The position numbers and the translations under genes were made by a program. Shown one piece after another: positions 11,236 through 21,764 of a stretch of 64,000 bases of DNA. The number at the start of each line of letters is the position of its first letter. The stretch's first letter is position 1. The notes under the pieces are model-generated. The model did no database searches. It was not told the origin of the DNA and saw nothing but the letters and a program-made list of their open reading frames with translations. Source of the DNA: Nitzschia sp. pyKryTriq1 (Eukaryota; Bacillariophyta; Bacillariophyceae; Bacillariales; Bacillariaceae); the NCBI GenBank assembly GCA_956465555.1, contig OY101119.1, positions 1,970,629-2,034,628 on the forward strand, in the 5' to 3' direction.

Positions 11236-12942
11236 TCAGTTTAACTGTTCTATCATATCATACAGCACCTGTGGTTGGGAAATTATTGGTATTCCGTTTT
11301 GATCTTCGCGCCGTTTCTTTTCTCCACGACCACCACCAGCACCCTCCTTCATGTAGGGAACTTCATGGGGACAAAAACCGGGTCCAGTGGGCCCAGCTGC
11401 TATTCCTTGCTGGACCATTCGACACCGAAACTGATGAATGCGCTCTTTGATAGTCAGCTGGGCAGTAGTAACATTCCCAGTCCACAAACGTTCGGCAGCC
11501 GCAGAACCGCGGGGCCACGTCCTGCTGACGAAATTACTGGCGTCCACGTGCTCTCCCCACATGGAGGCGTGACCACCAATCATCAAATCCGTGTTGCCCG
11601 TGAAATTTCGAGGATCACATGCATAGTAATCTTTCCAATCGTTGTTGAGATGATCAAGGTACCAACACCCTGATAAAATAACACTGAAATTTTGTGCCAC
11701 CGCTGCTTCGATAGTCGCAGTGTCGAATCCCTTCCAGACGTCCACAACTGTGCTTGGCGTAATGGTCAGGTTGAGATTGAAGACTTCTTGCCATACAATG
11801 GGTGTTTTCTGAAAGGTATCAACAATACGAAGCAAGCGAGTTTCGAAGTATTCGTAGAGTTCCACTGGATCAGTCATGTTGTGATCTCTCATCCATTTCG
11901 AAATTGGCTCCGACTCTGTCCAACACGATAACTTGACTTCATCTCCCCCCACATGGACCATATCGTCAGGGAAAAGATTGGCGAGATCCTTGTAGATATT
12001 TTCTACAAAATCATAGACCTCTTCTTTGGTGGCATCCACGATTGAGGCAGGGTCAGGGCAAAAACTCATCAATTCCGGGTGGGACTTGGCGATCACCCTG
12101 GTGTGACCGGGCAAGTCAACCTCGGGGATGACCCGAATGCCTAGTTTGTAAGCTTCGTCAATGACAAGCTTAATATCATCAGTAGTGTAGATTCGACGTG
12201 GGTGGTACGATCCCTTTTCCGCAATTTCAGGGTATGTTTCCATCTGATAGGGAAAGAATTGTTCGTCCACCAAATGCCAGTGCAAAATATTCATCTTGTT
12301 CATCGACATGGTATTCAATGTGTCCAGGATCAAATTCATTGGAAGAAAATGACGACCAGTATCAATCAAAAGACCACGAAAGGAATAGGCAGGCTTATCG
12401 ACAATGGCTAAAGGAATACCACGAATCAGATACGTTGGCTCGTCACCACCATCTTCCATCCATCCAAATTCTAGCAACTGTGAAAAGGTTTCAAGAGCAC
12501 GTAGGGCTCCAAAAATTGTTTCGGCTGTCAATGTTGCAACTTGAGACATATCATCGATGTTGATCTCGTAACTTTCGTCTACACCATGATAAAGTTTGAA
12601 GTTGGTGGAACGAACTTGAATTTCCACCGTCTTGATCTGATAAAGATCCTCGTTTTCTGGGTTGACTTTGTAGTCGTTCTTGAAATCAGGGAAGCGATAC
12701 AATGACTCTACAAATCGTTGGATGGCTGGATGAATGACGGGATTTTTAATCGACGAGTCACTTCCCTGAAATACAAAATCCTTTGGCTTGACAAATCCAA
12801 CAATGCCACTGTTTTCCGTGTACGTTTCACTCTGGGCGGCTGGGAAAACTCGATGCTCGTTGACTTGCTTACGAAAATTCTCTGTTTCGGCCTTCGCAGC
12901 AGGAAAGATGGGCAAAACGAGGATACAGCTGAACAGTCTCAT
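11236..12942 (-). CDS. Beta-N-acetylhexosaminidase, GH20 family
   Basis: A single exon of 568 residues from ATG 12942. An ATG seven codons earlier (12963) is in frame, but the later one gives a clean signal peptide, MRLFSCILVLPIFPAAKA. GH20 enzymes release terminal N-acetylglucosamine or N-acetylgalactosamine from glycans or chitin fragments by substrate-assisted catalysis. The catalytic Asp-Glu pair is visible in VHVGGDEV (residues 334-335 from this start). Other family blocks are GLLIDTGRHFLP, NILHWHLVDEQFFPY and IPEVDLPGHTR. The C-terminal region has the expected GGHASMWGEHVD and RAAAERLW-like (GSAAAERLW) blocks. A signal peptide and the eukaryotic Hex layout suggest a lysosomal, vacuolar or secreted enzyme. 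It is divergent from the next gene. Confidence 0.92.
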   Translation of the reverse strand: MRLFSCILVLPIFPAAKAETENFRKQVNEHRVFPAAQSETYTENSGIVGFVKPKDFVFQGSDSSIKNPVIHPAIQRFVESLYRFPDFKNDYKVNPENEDLYQIKTVEIQVRSTNFKLYHGVDESYEINIDDMSQVATLTAETIFGALRALETFSQLLEFGWMEDGGDEPTYLIRGIPLAIVDKPAYSFRGLLIDTGRHFLPMNLILDTLNTMSMNKMNILHWHLVDEQFFPYQMETYPEIAEKGSYHPRRIYTTDDIKLVIDEAYKLGIRVIPEVDLPGHTRVIAKSHPELMSFCPDPASIVDATKEEVYDFVENIYKDLANLFPDDMVHVGGDEVKLSCWTESEPISKWMRDHNMTDPVELYEYFETRLLRIVDTFQKTPIVWQEVFNLNLTITPSTVVDVWKGFDTATIEAAVAQNFSVILSGCWYLDHLNNDWKDYYACDPRNFTGNTDLMIGGHASMWGEHVDASNFVSRTWPRGSAAAERLWTGNVTTAQLTIKERIHQFRCRMVQQGIAAGPTGPGFCPHEVPYMKEGAGGGRGEKKRREDQNGIPIISQPQVLYDMIEQLN

Positions 12943-13656
12943 GTTGTTGTTGACTATTAACATTGCCGGCTTGGGGAGTCAATGCATCTGATCAAAGACA
13001 ATGATAGTCTTCGTCAAAACAACAACAAAATCAAACATCATCAATCGCGCAATCGGTAATCGCAGTCCTCGTCGTCGTCTGAAGTCGAAATAAAGATCCA
13101 AAAAATCGAATGTACTAACTTAGGCCTGATTTTTCGGAATCTTCGCAACGGAAGTCGAAAACCCCGTGTTGTTGGCAACAACCGTTTTACTCGTACAGAA
13201 ATCGCCATATCTCCTTCCATCATGGATGTGTATCGAGATCGTCCGTTGAGTTTGCCCACTCAGTTATGGTCCAAGAAACAACTTTTGACGTGACACTCAC
13301 TGATTTGGCGTTGGGCGGGGGCTTTATCGTGGTTATCATGCTTCTCGAACTCGAGATGAGGTGCGCACGACCTCGAGACCGCCTGCAGCCAGATTGCAGC
13401 AACAGGAGCAGCAGCAGCACTGAACTTGGGTGCACCTCTCCCATAGAAAAAACAAAAGCGGCATTGAGAAGTGCACCTACGAGTCGAGATTTGGAGAGCA
13501 TTTGGCGAAAAACCTGTCATGGAACGAAGTTTTTATACTGCCGCAAGACTCAACTCTGATCGGCGCGCCTTTGAAGAGAGGAGGAGGATTCGTAGCTCAC
13601 ACTTTCGATATTTTCATCGCAGTTCGGTTCCGCCAGCAATCCAATCCCTGCCTGAA
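12943..13656. other. Divergent promoter region
   Basis: This region lies between the hexosaminidase (minus) and the first DUF6824 gene (plus). The frame of the latter stays open back to about 13471 and has an ATG at 13519, so part of this stretch may be coding. Nothing else is seen. Confidence 0.4.
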
Positions 13657-14658
13657 ATGAGAATGGCAACATCCTATCATGACGACGATACCCCTCCACG
13701 TGATAATACCACACCCAAACCGACCATGAGAGAGGCCGGGATACCTTTGCAGCCCTTGAACCAGAATGTGGAATCCTCCATGGAACACGGCAAGAAGAGG
13801 ACACCGCCGCGGGACTGCTATGGCTACAAGCCTTCGCCTATTCGCGAGGATGATCCAAGGCCTCGTGCTACTGGTGAAGATATGATTTCATCGAACGACC
13901 GGGAGCCACACCACTATGTTACTCCTCCAAGCCAGTACTTTTCCAGACAGCCGTACTATTTTGAAGAGGAACGCCCCCCTTATTCTGGCTATCTTGAAGA
14001 CGATTTCGATGGCATTCCGCCACCTCCGGCTCATCATCATCGCATGCCGACTTATCACTATGATTACGGTCCGCCACCGCCACCAACTCCACCTTCCTAC
14101 AACGATGCTAGTCGTCCTTACCCTGCGCCCCCGATTCCCTATTCCGAAGAGCCGTACTCACCGCCATTCTATGACGCTGTACCTGCCTATTCTCCCCAGG
14201 ATCAACAACATCGGGAGCCACCGTTCGAGAGCCCACCAGCTGCACCTCCGTCGTGGCCAACAACTCCTCGTTCCCCGGCAGAGCTTCAAGAGCTAGATAT
14301 TGTGTGTGGTCGCGGTGCTCCCACAAACTACCACTATGGAAATCAAGTTTTCAAGGACGTTGTTCAAGAGTATCAGACAGCCTATTTGTGCGCCAAACGA
14401 AGCGACAAGCCTCAAGTTGCGATGAAGATCTTGGATCTCGTCAAGCATGGAGGGGCACGCTTTGTCAAACGGGAAAAGACTGCAGGAGTCTTTGCATGGG
14501 TCGAAATCGATAGCAAGGGAGCATATGAAAAGGTTTGCCAAGCCCTCCGCGAAGGAGCTCCCGAAGTCCGCAGAAAGGTTCTACTCTCTGCTGCTGTCAA
14601 GAAACAAGCTAAGAAAGAAGACAAGGATGGCGAAGAGAGCGATGCGAAGGGGGAGTAA
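13657..14658 (+). CDS. DUF6824 domain protein, copy 1
   Basis: A single exon of 333 residues if it starts at ATG 13657; ATG 13663 and the upstream in-frame ATG 13519 are alternatives. The N-terminal two thirds is disordered and rich in Pro, Tyr and His (PPPPAHHHR, YGPPPPPTPPSY). The C-terminal domain begins DIVCGRGAPTNYHYGNQVF and continues through YLCAKRSDKPQVAMKIL, FVKREKTAG and CQALREGAPEVRRK. This matches DUF6824, a family largely expanded in diatoms whose role is unknown. The invariant CGRG and the HxGN-like block (HYGN) are present. It ends in a Lys-rich acidic tail. Its paralogue lies 945 bp downstream on the same strand. The domain carries many basic residues; nucleic acid binding is possible but not shown. 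Confidence 0.82.
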   Translation: MRMATSYHDDDTPPRDNTTPKPTMREAGIPLQPLNQNVESSMEHGKKRTPPRDCYGYKPSPIREDDPRPRATGEDMISSNDREPHHYVTPPSQYFSRQPYYFEEERPPYSGYLEDDFDGIPPPPAHHHRMPTYHYDYGPPPPPTPPSYNDASRPYPAPPIPYSEEPYSPPFYDAVPAYSPQDQQHREPPFESPPAAPPSWPTTPRSPAELQELDIVCGRGAPTNYHYGNQVFKDVVQEYQTAYLCAKRSDKPQVAMKILDLVKHGGARFVKREKTAGVFAWVEIDSKGAYEKVCQALREGAPEVRRKVLLSAAVKKQAKKEDKDGEESDAKGE

Positions 14659-15603
14659 AGCACTATCGCTAGCAGCAGGTATTCTATTACGAAGGCATCG
14701 GTTGCCTTCCATAAATTGAATTTTCATATAGTAGACCTTTAGTAACGGCATGCTTTGCGTTGAACCATCTAAGGGGAATACTTTGAATGATGTACTGTCT
14801 CATCTCAACTAGATGATGGATAGTGATCGACACGTATTGAAAAAATTTAAAAAGTAGGAGTAATACTAGAGCCCACTATTCGACGAAGCACATGCACCTA
14901 CTTCGGCAGTTGGCGGCACGAAACGTATGTCAGGAAGGGATGACTGGAAGGTTAGATCCGTTTTGGAAACCAAACCTGCCAGCAAAACGGCCACCTAAAG
15001 TGCACCACCCGCAAGCATTCCACGTCGAGAACCTCTCAATCATTTTACTAACAGTTGAACCGGTCATTCACACGGGAAGCTTTTTGATTTGGTGGCTTTG
15101 TTTCGCGCCTCTTGTTCCTTCAGTCATGGCCCGTGCGCGCTAGCTAGCTGGAAGCAGAGGAAGATCCAATGGGGGATCCCACCAACGATGAACAAAGTAG
15201 ATCTTGGAAATCACACCCGGCTCTTCCGAATTCTGGACATGACTGAGACATGGTGCTCTTTGAATTTCATGCTTATTGCGCGCTCCAAAAAATTCCAAAC
15301 AGCTGTCAAAAAATTGTTACGGCGCACTCGATGCACAAAATAATATATGCCCTAGTGTCTCGTACATGTCGTACTCGCTCACAATTCGGCTAATGGGGAA
15401 AACTGGAGGAGACGGTATCCAAAGTAACGGGACCGGTGAAGGAAGGAGCTCCATCCTGCTACATGGATCTGCAAAGCAAGACTGAATCGATTGAAGTGGG
15501 AGTCTAGAGTTCACCAAATTACTAAAGCAGGTCAATCCACTTATCTGAGCTCACAATATTTTATATCCCCACTTCCGAAGAGTAATTTACATCTCCATCC
15601 AAC
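14659..15603. other. Intergenic region between the two DUF6824 genes
   Basis: The 945 bp between the tandem paralogues contain no supported gene and no obvious repeat. They are presumably the terminator of copy 1 and the promoter of copy 2. Confidence 0.4.
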
Positions 15604-16407
15604 ATGGCCGATCTATCATCTTTTGATATGTTTGATATTTACGAAGAATGTTCTGCTCTCAGGGTTCGAGACCAAAATATCTTTCGCCCAGACGCCTCCA
15701 TTCGTTTGAAAAAGCAAACTCCAACTTTCTACAAGCCACTACCACGCGTGTCAATGCCCTCCTACGATAGTACATTGAGTATTCAGCCGCTCTACCGAGA
15801 CACAACCCTCTTGTCCAAGCCCACCAGCTGTGATCCATGTTGGGAGATGAATGAAGGTGACTCTAACTGTGACGGCTATCTTGATCTCCCTGATGACTTT
15901 ATCCCACCACGGCATGGCTTTTCAACGAGTCCCCGTCGTAAGGAGGTTCCAAGGACTAATACGCCAAAGATTGAACAACCGCCGTTGCCTGATGGGTTTG
16001 TTCACCTGGACGACATGGATGTTGTCTGTGGTCGAGGGGCGCCAACCGTGGTCCATCCGGGAAATCAAGCGTACCGTACACTTGTTCAGAAGTATGAGGC
16101 ATCCTATCTCTGTGCTAAACGTAGTGACAAACCCGTGATTGCCACCAAAGTCATGGAGACGATGAAGCTTCGAGGGGTGCGCTTTGTAAGGAGGGAACGC
16201 GACCACGCAGGTCTACTAGGCTGGATCGTGCTGGATGACAATAAGATCTATGAAAAAGTCTGCCAAAGTTTGCGAGAAGGAGCTCCCGAGCTGCGGCGCA
16301 AGATGCTGGCATCCGATGCCAAGAAGAGGGCTGATCAACTTCCAGCATATACGGAACCACAAGACGACGACCAGGAAAACTGCTTTCCTTCCATTTATTC
16401 CTTGTAA
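15604..16407 (+). CDS. DUF6824 domain protein, copy 2
   Basis: A single exon of 267 residues from ATG 15604, the first ATG in frame. A disordered N-terminal half (about 140 residues) without the Pro-Tyr richness of copy 1 precedes the DUF6824 domain, which starts MDVVCGRGAPTVVHPGNQAY. The blocks YLCAKRSDKPVIATKVM, RFVRRERDHAG and CQSLREGAPELRRKML align collinearly with copy 1 over about 95 residues, so the two arose by local duplication followed by complete divergence of their N-terminal parts. DUF6824 has no established function. The gene ends 138 bp from the convergent sugar-kinase gene, with a trinucleotide microsatellite in between. Confidence 0.85.
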   Translation: MADLSSFDMFDIYEECSALRVRDQNIFRPDASIRLKKQTPTFYKPLPRVSMPSYDSTLSIQPLYRDTTLLSKPTSCDPCWEMNEGDSNCDGYLDLPDDFIPPRHGFSTSPRRKEVPRTNTPKIEQPPLPDGFVHLDDMDVVCGRGAPTVVHPGNQAYRTLVQKYEASYLCAKRSDKPVIATKVMETMKLRGVRFVRRERDHAGLLGWIVLDDNKIYEKVCQSLREGAPELRRKMLASDAKKRADQLPAYTEPQDDDQENCFPSIYSL

Positions 16408-16482
16408 AGTCAGTGTCTCTTCTTCAATGTGTAACTGTAATAAATTGATCGTGTGTAATCTGAAGGTGATGACGACTCTTGT

Positions 16483-16519
<37 letters not shown>
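16483..16519. repeat. (GTA)n trinucleotide microsatellite
   Basis: About twelve tandem GTA/TAG units lie in the short gap between the convergent 3' ends of DUF6824 copy 2 and the PfkB kinase. They probably sit in one or both 3' untranslated regions. Confidence 0.85.
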
Positions 16520-16545
16520 CAGCAAACAAAGTACTACTCAGTAGA

Positions 16546-17960
16546 TTACTGGGGCGTGCCGATATCTTGAAACAAACGTAGAACATCAGCAACGTCCAAA
16601 ACAGAGTTTTCCTCTTGTAAACAGCCTACAAAAGTGAAAGCAGCAACCAAAATCCATCCAGGAATATAGTAAAGAAATATGTGAGAAAATTGATACCACG
16701 TTTCACAGCGCTCGGGAAAAACCAGTTCCGTCGCACCATACAAGTACTGGTACTTTAGTACTTACTAGCCGACCCACAAGATAAACCGAATCCAAAAGCA
16801 GCCACCAGCTTACTAGCGTCTGTTGGAATGTTTTCATTCTCGAAACTTTTGACCTTTTGGATAAGAGCCTCTTGGCAGGTATCTGGTACCGAGCCATTGC
16901 TACTGCTACTATCATCGGATTGCAATGCCAACCACGCCGCCAATGTTCCAGCCGCGACCGCGTCCCCTGCTCCAATGGGATAGAGCGTTACCTTGGCTCC
17001 ACCAGTACCATCATCCGCAGATGATTTATCTAGTTTGGGAATAGTCAGAGGGAAGAGTTCCCAATCTTTTGGTCCAGCCAGCCAACAGAGATGTCCTGGT
17101 CGTTTGCCGTCCGTCAAGGCAATCGCCTGTAAATGGCCCGGTGGTTGGTACTTTTGCAAAAAGGCCGGAATCGTCTCGGATAAATTTGTCCCCTCCGCCA
17201 AGCCCACTAAACCACAAAGCTCTTGAGCATTCACCTTGTAAATGGTAGGCCCCGATAAGACTTGGAACGTGGATTCCACTCCCGCGACAGAGTCCATGAC
17301 GCATAGTGCCACCGCCGAAGATGCTGGTGCTTGCTGATGGGCGGTGAGGCGCTGGTAAATCTCGGAATACAACGTGGAGGAACACCCTGGTGGCATGCTT
17401 CCCATGATGCAGATACCATTGGTTGCCGTCTTCAAGTCATCACATTTCTTGAGAAGGGTTTGGATTTCCTTGGGTGTAATCTCTCCACTAGGTTCGACGA
17501 GCTCGGTGGTTTCAGTCGCGCCGACAATCGAAGTACACGTTCGCAAGGGACTCGAGACTCGAATGGTCGTCTCCCGAACAGCGGCCTCGGCTCCCATTCG
17601 CTCTTCCAAAAGTTGACAGACGGCATCTCCTTCCGATCCCTGTCCTACAAATTGCAAGAGACGGATCCCCGACGTTCCCAAACAATTCAAGGCAATCGCC
17701 ACGTCCTGACCTTTGCCGCCCACTCCTGTTTGAACCTGGCTCGCCCGATGGACATTTCCAGGAACAAGATCCCCATTACCGCCTTGAATCACAAATCTCT
17801 TTTGCAAGGCGGCATTGAGACCCACCACAACCAAGGAAGCAGGAGGCATGATGGCGGCGAGGGCGTTTGCAGCTTGAATTTGATGGCTCCAAGACACAAT
17901 TAAAATCCCGAGCCAGCAGCAGCAACAGCCAACCAAAGAAGATGAGGGACGACGAAGCAT
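16546..17960 (-). CDS. PfkB-family sugar kinase (1-phosphofructokinase / LacC-like)
   Basis: Two exons, 17960-16766 and 16625-16546, joined across a 140-bp intron, encode 424 residues. PfkB kinases transfer phosphate from ATP to a sugar or sugar phosphate. The signature TGVGGKGQDVAIAL near residue 85 and the ATP-site block YPIGAGDAVAAGTLAAWL, with catalytic Asp333, are both intact. GGKG plus overall order is closest to the fructose-1-phosphate/tagatose-6-phosphate kinase branch rather than ribokinase, but the exact substrate cannot be read from sequence. The splice rebuilds the typical last helix, SCGSASCLQEENSVLDVADV. The N-terminus (CCCCWLGILIVSW then AANALA) looks like a signal peptide, suggesting export or organelle entry. 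It is divergent from the CtpA-like gene. Confidence 0.88.
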
Positions 17961-18801
17961 TCCACCGAATGGATTCGTAGACTACAGTCTGTCCGTATTT
18001 TGAACGGCTGCGATAGGGTGTGATCTAATCTCTAGAGTAATCGTCAAGTCGTTACATGATGATGAAGGAAACCGTCGTGATCGTCGTCGTCGTCGTCGGA
18101 TTGGAGGTTGGAGGATGACGACACGACGGGCATGGTGGACGAAGATCCGATTTTCGTTTTTCGTGCGTATGTTGTACGAATGAAGTACAGTACCAGGTAT
18201 CTGCGTTGTTGCGCTGGCGCGAGTTGGTCTGGCGTTGGTCTGAAGATCTGGTCTGTCCGTCCATCCCCAATGACCTATCACAATGGTTTTGGCGCGCCAC
18301 AACCGAGCCACGCATGCTCGCGGCCATGGCGGGTGGTCCAGCTGGCCATTCCAATTGGCCAGTTGGCCAATCTGCTTTTTTTGTTCTCTTCGTTTGCGAA
18401 AGTTCTTTATTCTTCTTCTTGAAAGTCGACGACGCGATGTCTTTTGTGCTTCTGGCCCAATAATAAATAACAACAGCACCTACCGACCGGTACCGACCTG
18501 CAACAAGCAACGACGCACCCACCCCATCATCGCTCACTCGGAATTCTTTCGGTCTGCTGCTGCAGCCGCAGAAGGAATTTTTTGAGCTCCAAAGCTGAAT
18601 ACAAAGTACGAAGTACGAGTACACAATATTGCTTTCATACCACCGAGCTACCGCTACCTTTCAATTACCGGTATTATCATTTGTCTTTCTTGAATCATAA
18701 TCATCCAAGCAACGGGCATCATCTCCTTGTATCATTTCTGGCTTTCTGCGGATCTGTAAAATCGTCGTCATCATCACGTTTTCTTCTTTCAAAAATCAAA
18801 A
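17961..18801. other. Divergent promoter between the kinase and protease genes
   Basis: There is no gene. A nested inverted repeat built on TGGCCA (CTGGCCA/TGGCCAG with further half sites) lies at about 18340-18368. Small GTAC-containing stretches occur near 18182-18200 and 18488-18497. Confidence 0.4.
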
Positions 18802-21563
18802 ATGACACGGACTACCAGTCGTCGTCACCGCAGTCACCACCACCTGCTGGGTCTCCTTCTATTGGCATCCACTGTTTCTTCGTCGGATGCCTTTGTGGGT
18901 CCTTCCAACACTCGAGGAGTGGCTGTTCTTCCCAGTAAGAATAATAACAACAACAACAAGAAGAAATCAAACATCGTCGTCGTGGGTGGGCGGCCCATCC
19001 CGTCTGTCGCTCGCTTCCAACCAAACAACGCCATGTCCCGGCTCGACGATCAAGATCGACCGCGCCGACGAGACTGTTTTCAACGTGGCATGTAAGTTAG
19101 TGGCTGCTGCAATGACAATGATGAGAATGAGAATGTCATAGTCATACTATCTTGTTGGATTGATTGATTGATCTCACTATAATTTTCGTTATCATTGTCA
19201 TTTCTCTCAGTCTCTGCAAGGTCGGATTTTCGAGTTCCCGAAGAGCCTCCCAGCGCAAGGCATTGGAGCCTCTTCAAAATAAAAAGAAGGACGACAACGA
19301 AGAAGAAAAAGAGGATTCTTCTAAATTTCCGTCGCTGTTACCTTACTTTTCCAAGCCGGCGTGGGTCGAACCCTTGTCGCAAAAGGTGGAAGCCCTCTCG
19401 ACACGCGTCGATGAAATTGTCACACAGCAGGTCTGGGAAAAAATCCCTTCCAATATCCGTCAGGCCCTGACCCAGATTTGGGAAACCGTCGTCGGATGGT
19501 TTCCCGCCTTGCGGTTGGCGGTCCTGAGTTTTGCGATGGGTGCCGTCTTGACCTTGGCAGCCATTTTAGTGCCCGTATATTCCAGTGTTGAAAATTTGAG
19601 CGAGCCGGTGACACTCTTTGAAACCATTCTTGCGGATCTCGAAATGGGGTATGTGGATCCGGTGGATACCAACAAGTTGTTTGAAACTGGGATCAGTGCC
19701 ATGTTGCGATCTTTGGATCCTTATACCGAATTTGAAGCGCGAGAAGAAGCGCAGCAAATGAATGAGGGCATCATGGGAAAATATGGCGGCGTCGGATTGG
19801 TAATTGCAGGAGTCACACCGAAAGATGTGGCGGCCATGAAGAGTATCGCACCGACGACGACGGCGAATCCATCGCCAGCAGATGCAAGTGTGGAAGGTAG
19901 CAAACTGTTGCCCAAGGATGCCATTGACGATAGTGCTCGACTACAGGATGGAGACGATGTATCCAGCAGCACTGTTTCCATGGATCCCGATGACGAAGAA
20001 GCGGCAATGAGTCTCCAAGCACGCAAGGAACAAATCAAAGCCTTTGAAAAAGCCAAGGCGAAAGGGATTCGCGTGGTCAATGCCTTTGAAGGATACGCCT
20101 TTGATTATGGTATGCGTGTTGGGGATCGATTGCGGGCCGTCAATGACTTGGAGGTCACTCCGGAAACTTCTGTCGAAGATGTGCGAAATGTATTGCGAGG
20201 AGAGCCGGGTAGTCTGGTCACCATTCATTTTGAAAGAGAAGGCGTGGAGGGTATCCAAGCTGTGACCATGCCTCGACGAGTCGTTCAGCTTCGAGATGTC
20301 AAATTGACTACCTTTCTGGGAAATCCTGCCGATGGTATTGGATACATTTCGCTTTCGGGTTTTGCTGCCAATGCGGGCGCTGAAGTCCGACAAGCGATTC
20401 TGGCTCTGGAACAAGCCGCTACTGATGCGAGCAACGGAGAACATGCCTTGAAGGGGTTGGTGTTGGATTTGCGAGGCAATCCTGGAGGTCTGTTAACATC
20501 AGCAGTCGATGTGGCATCCTTGTTGGTACCCAATGGCAGTGACATTGTGTCGGCCCGAGGCCGCGGATTCCCTGGCGTGACCTACCGGAGCCGTGTGGAA
20601 CCTCTTTTGGATCCCAACACCAAATTGGCCGTCTTGATCAACCGAGGAACTGCCAGTGCCGCCGAAATTGTTTCGGGCGCCATCCAAGATTTGGATCGGG
20701 GTGTCATCATCGGAGGCGATCGTACCTTTGGAAAGGGACTTGTGCAGAACGTCGAAGATCTGCCCTTTAATACCGCGCTCAAGTTCACTGTGGCCAAATA
20801 CTACACACCCAGTGGCCGATGCATCCAAGGCATCAACTACAAGGAAGGTGGTGGTCGCAATGTTGAGGATGTGAGGTTCCAGTCTGAAAAGATAGCCGAG
20901 AAGGATCGCCAAACATTTTACACCAAAACGGGTCGTATTGTTAAGGATGGTGGTGGCATTGCCGTGGATTACAAGGTCGAAGCCCCCAAAGCGTCAGCTC
21001 TTGAAATCACCCTGCTGCGATCTGACTTGATGGGAGAGTTTGCCTCCCTCTGGAGTCGCAAGCATGAATTGACAAACAACTTTGAAGTGGACGACGCGAC
21101 CTACAGAGAATTCCAAGACTTTGTGGAACAGAAACGCAAGAGTGGCGATCTCAAGCTGGAAAGTTTGTACTCGGGTCCTCTCAATGACCTCAAGCGAGCC
21201 CTGAAACAAAGTGGCTACAAGGGATCCGAACGAGAAGTTGAAGCATTGCAAGCAAGTATCGTTCGTGAAATCAAGAATGACTTTGAAAAGTACAAGAACG
21301 ATATCAAAGAAGATATTTCCACTAGTATTTTGTCGCGATACATGCCCGAAAGCATGATTTTGGAACGAGGTCTCCGCACCGATAAGCAAGTCGTCGCAGC
21401 AACAAAGCTTCTTAAAAGCGACAATACCTTTGAAAAGGTTTTGGCGAAGGGGAGTAAGGACGAGGGAGTACTTGGCAGCGATACTTTGAACTTGGCCTCG
21501 TCGGCCCTTGACGAACTTGACGACAAGGGCACCGACAGAGCAGCCTTTGAAGTCAATTTTTAA
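18802..21563 (+). CDS. ctpA: Plastid C-terminal processing protease (CtpA-like, family S41)
   Basis: Two exons, 18802-19091 and 19211-21563, joined across a 119-bp intron, encode 880 residues. CtpA removes the C-terminal extension of the D1 precursor in the thylakoid lumen, allowing assembly of the photosystem II manganese cluster. The N-terminus has a signal peptide ending SSSDAF/VGPS, the diatom plastid motif. A membrane segment follows (LRLAVLSFAMGAVLTLAAIL). A PDZ domain is seen in exon 2 (GYAFDYGMRVGDRLRAVNDL). The S41 core GLVLDLRGNPGGLL contains no gap. The catalytic Ser579 lies in GTASAAEIVSGA and Lys605 in TFGKGLVQ, the usual 25-26-residue spacing. The protein is about twice the usual length, with a roughly 90-residue insert before the PDZ domain and a 250-residue Lys/Glu-rich C-terminal extension. 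Other plastid Ctp paralogues are an alternative identity. Confidence 0.88.
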
Positions 21564-21764
21564 ATATACACAGGATCATCGGCACCTTGTATATTTCCTC
21601 CAGCTGATGATTCAACTAGTGCATTGGGGAAGAAAGAACGACAGACACAGAGATCAAGCCAACATTCTGCAGTCGCGAGTTTGAAACTCAATTCTTCCCC
21701 TGACACACCTAAAAACCAGATAACATAACACCAATTTTTCCTCTCCACATATGGCTATTCTAGT

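Noticed and set aside
18052-18624. Minus-strand open frame of 190 codons in the kinase/protease promoter
   Set aside because: Low-complexity translation of GTC/GTT microsatellite and GC-rich promoter DNA; no domain.
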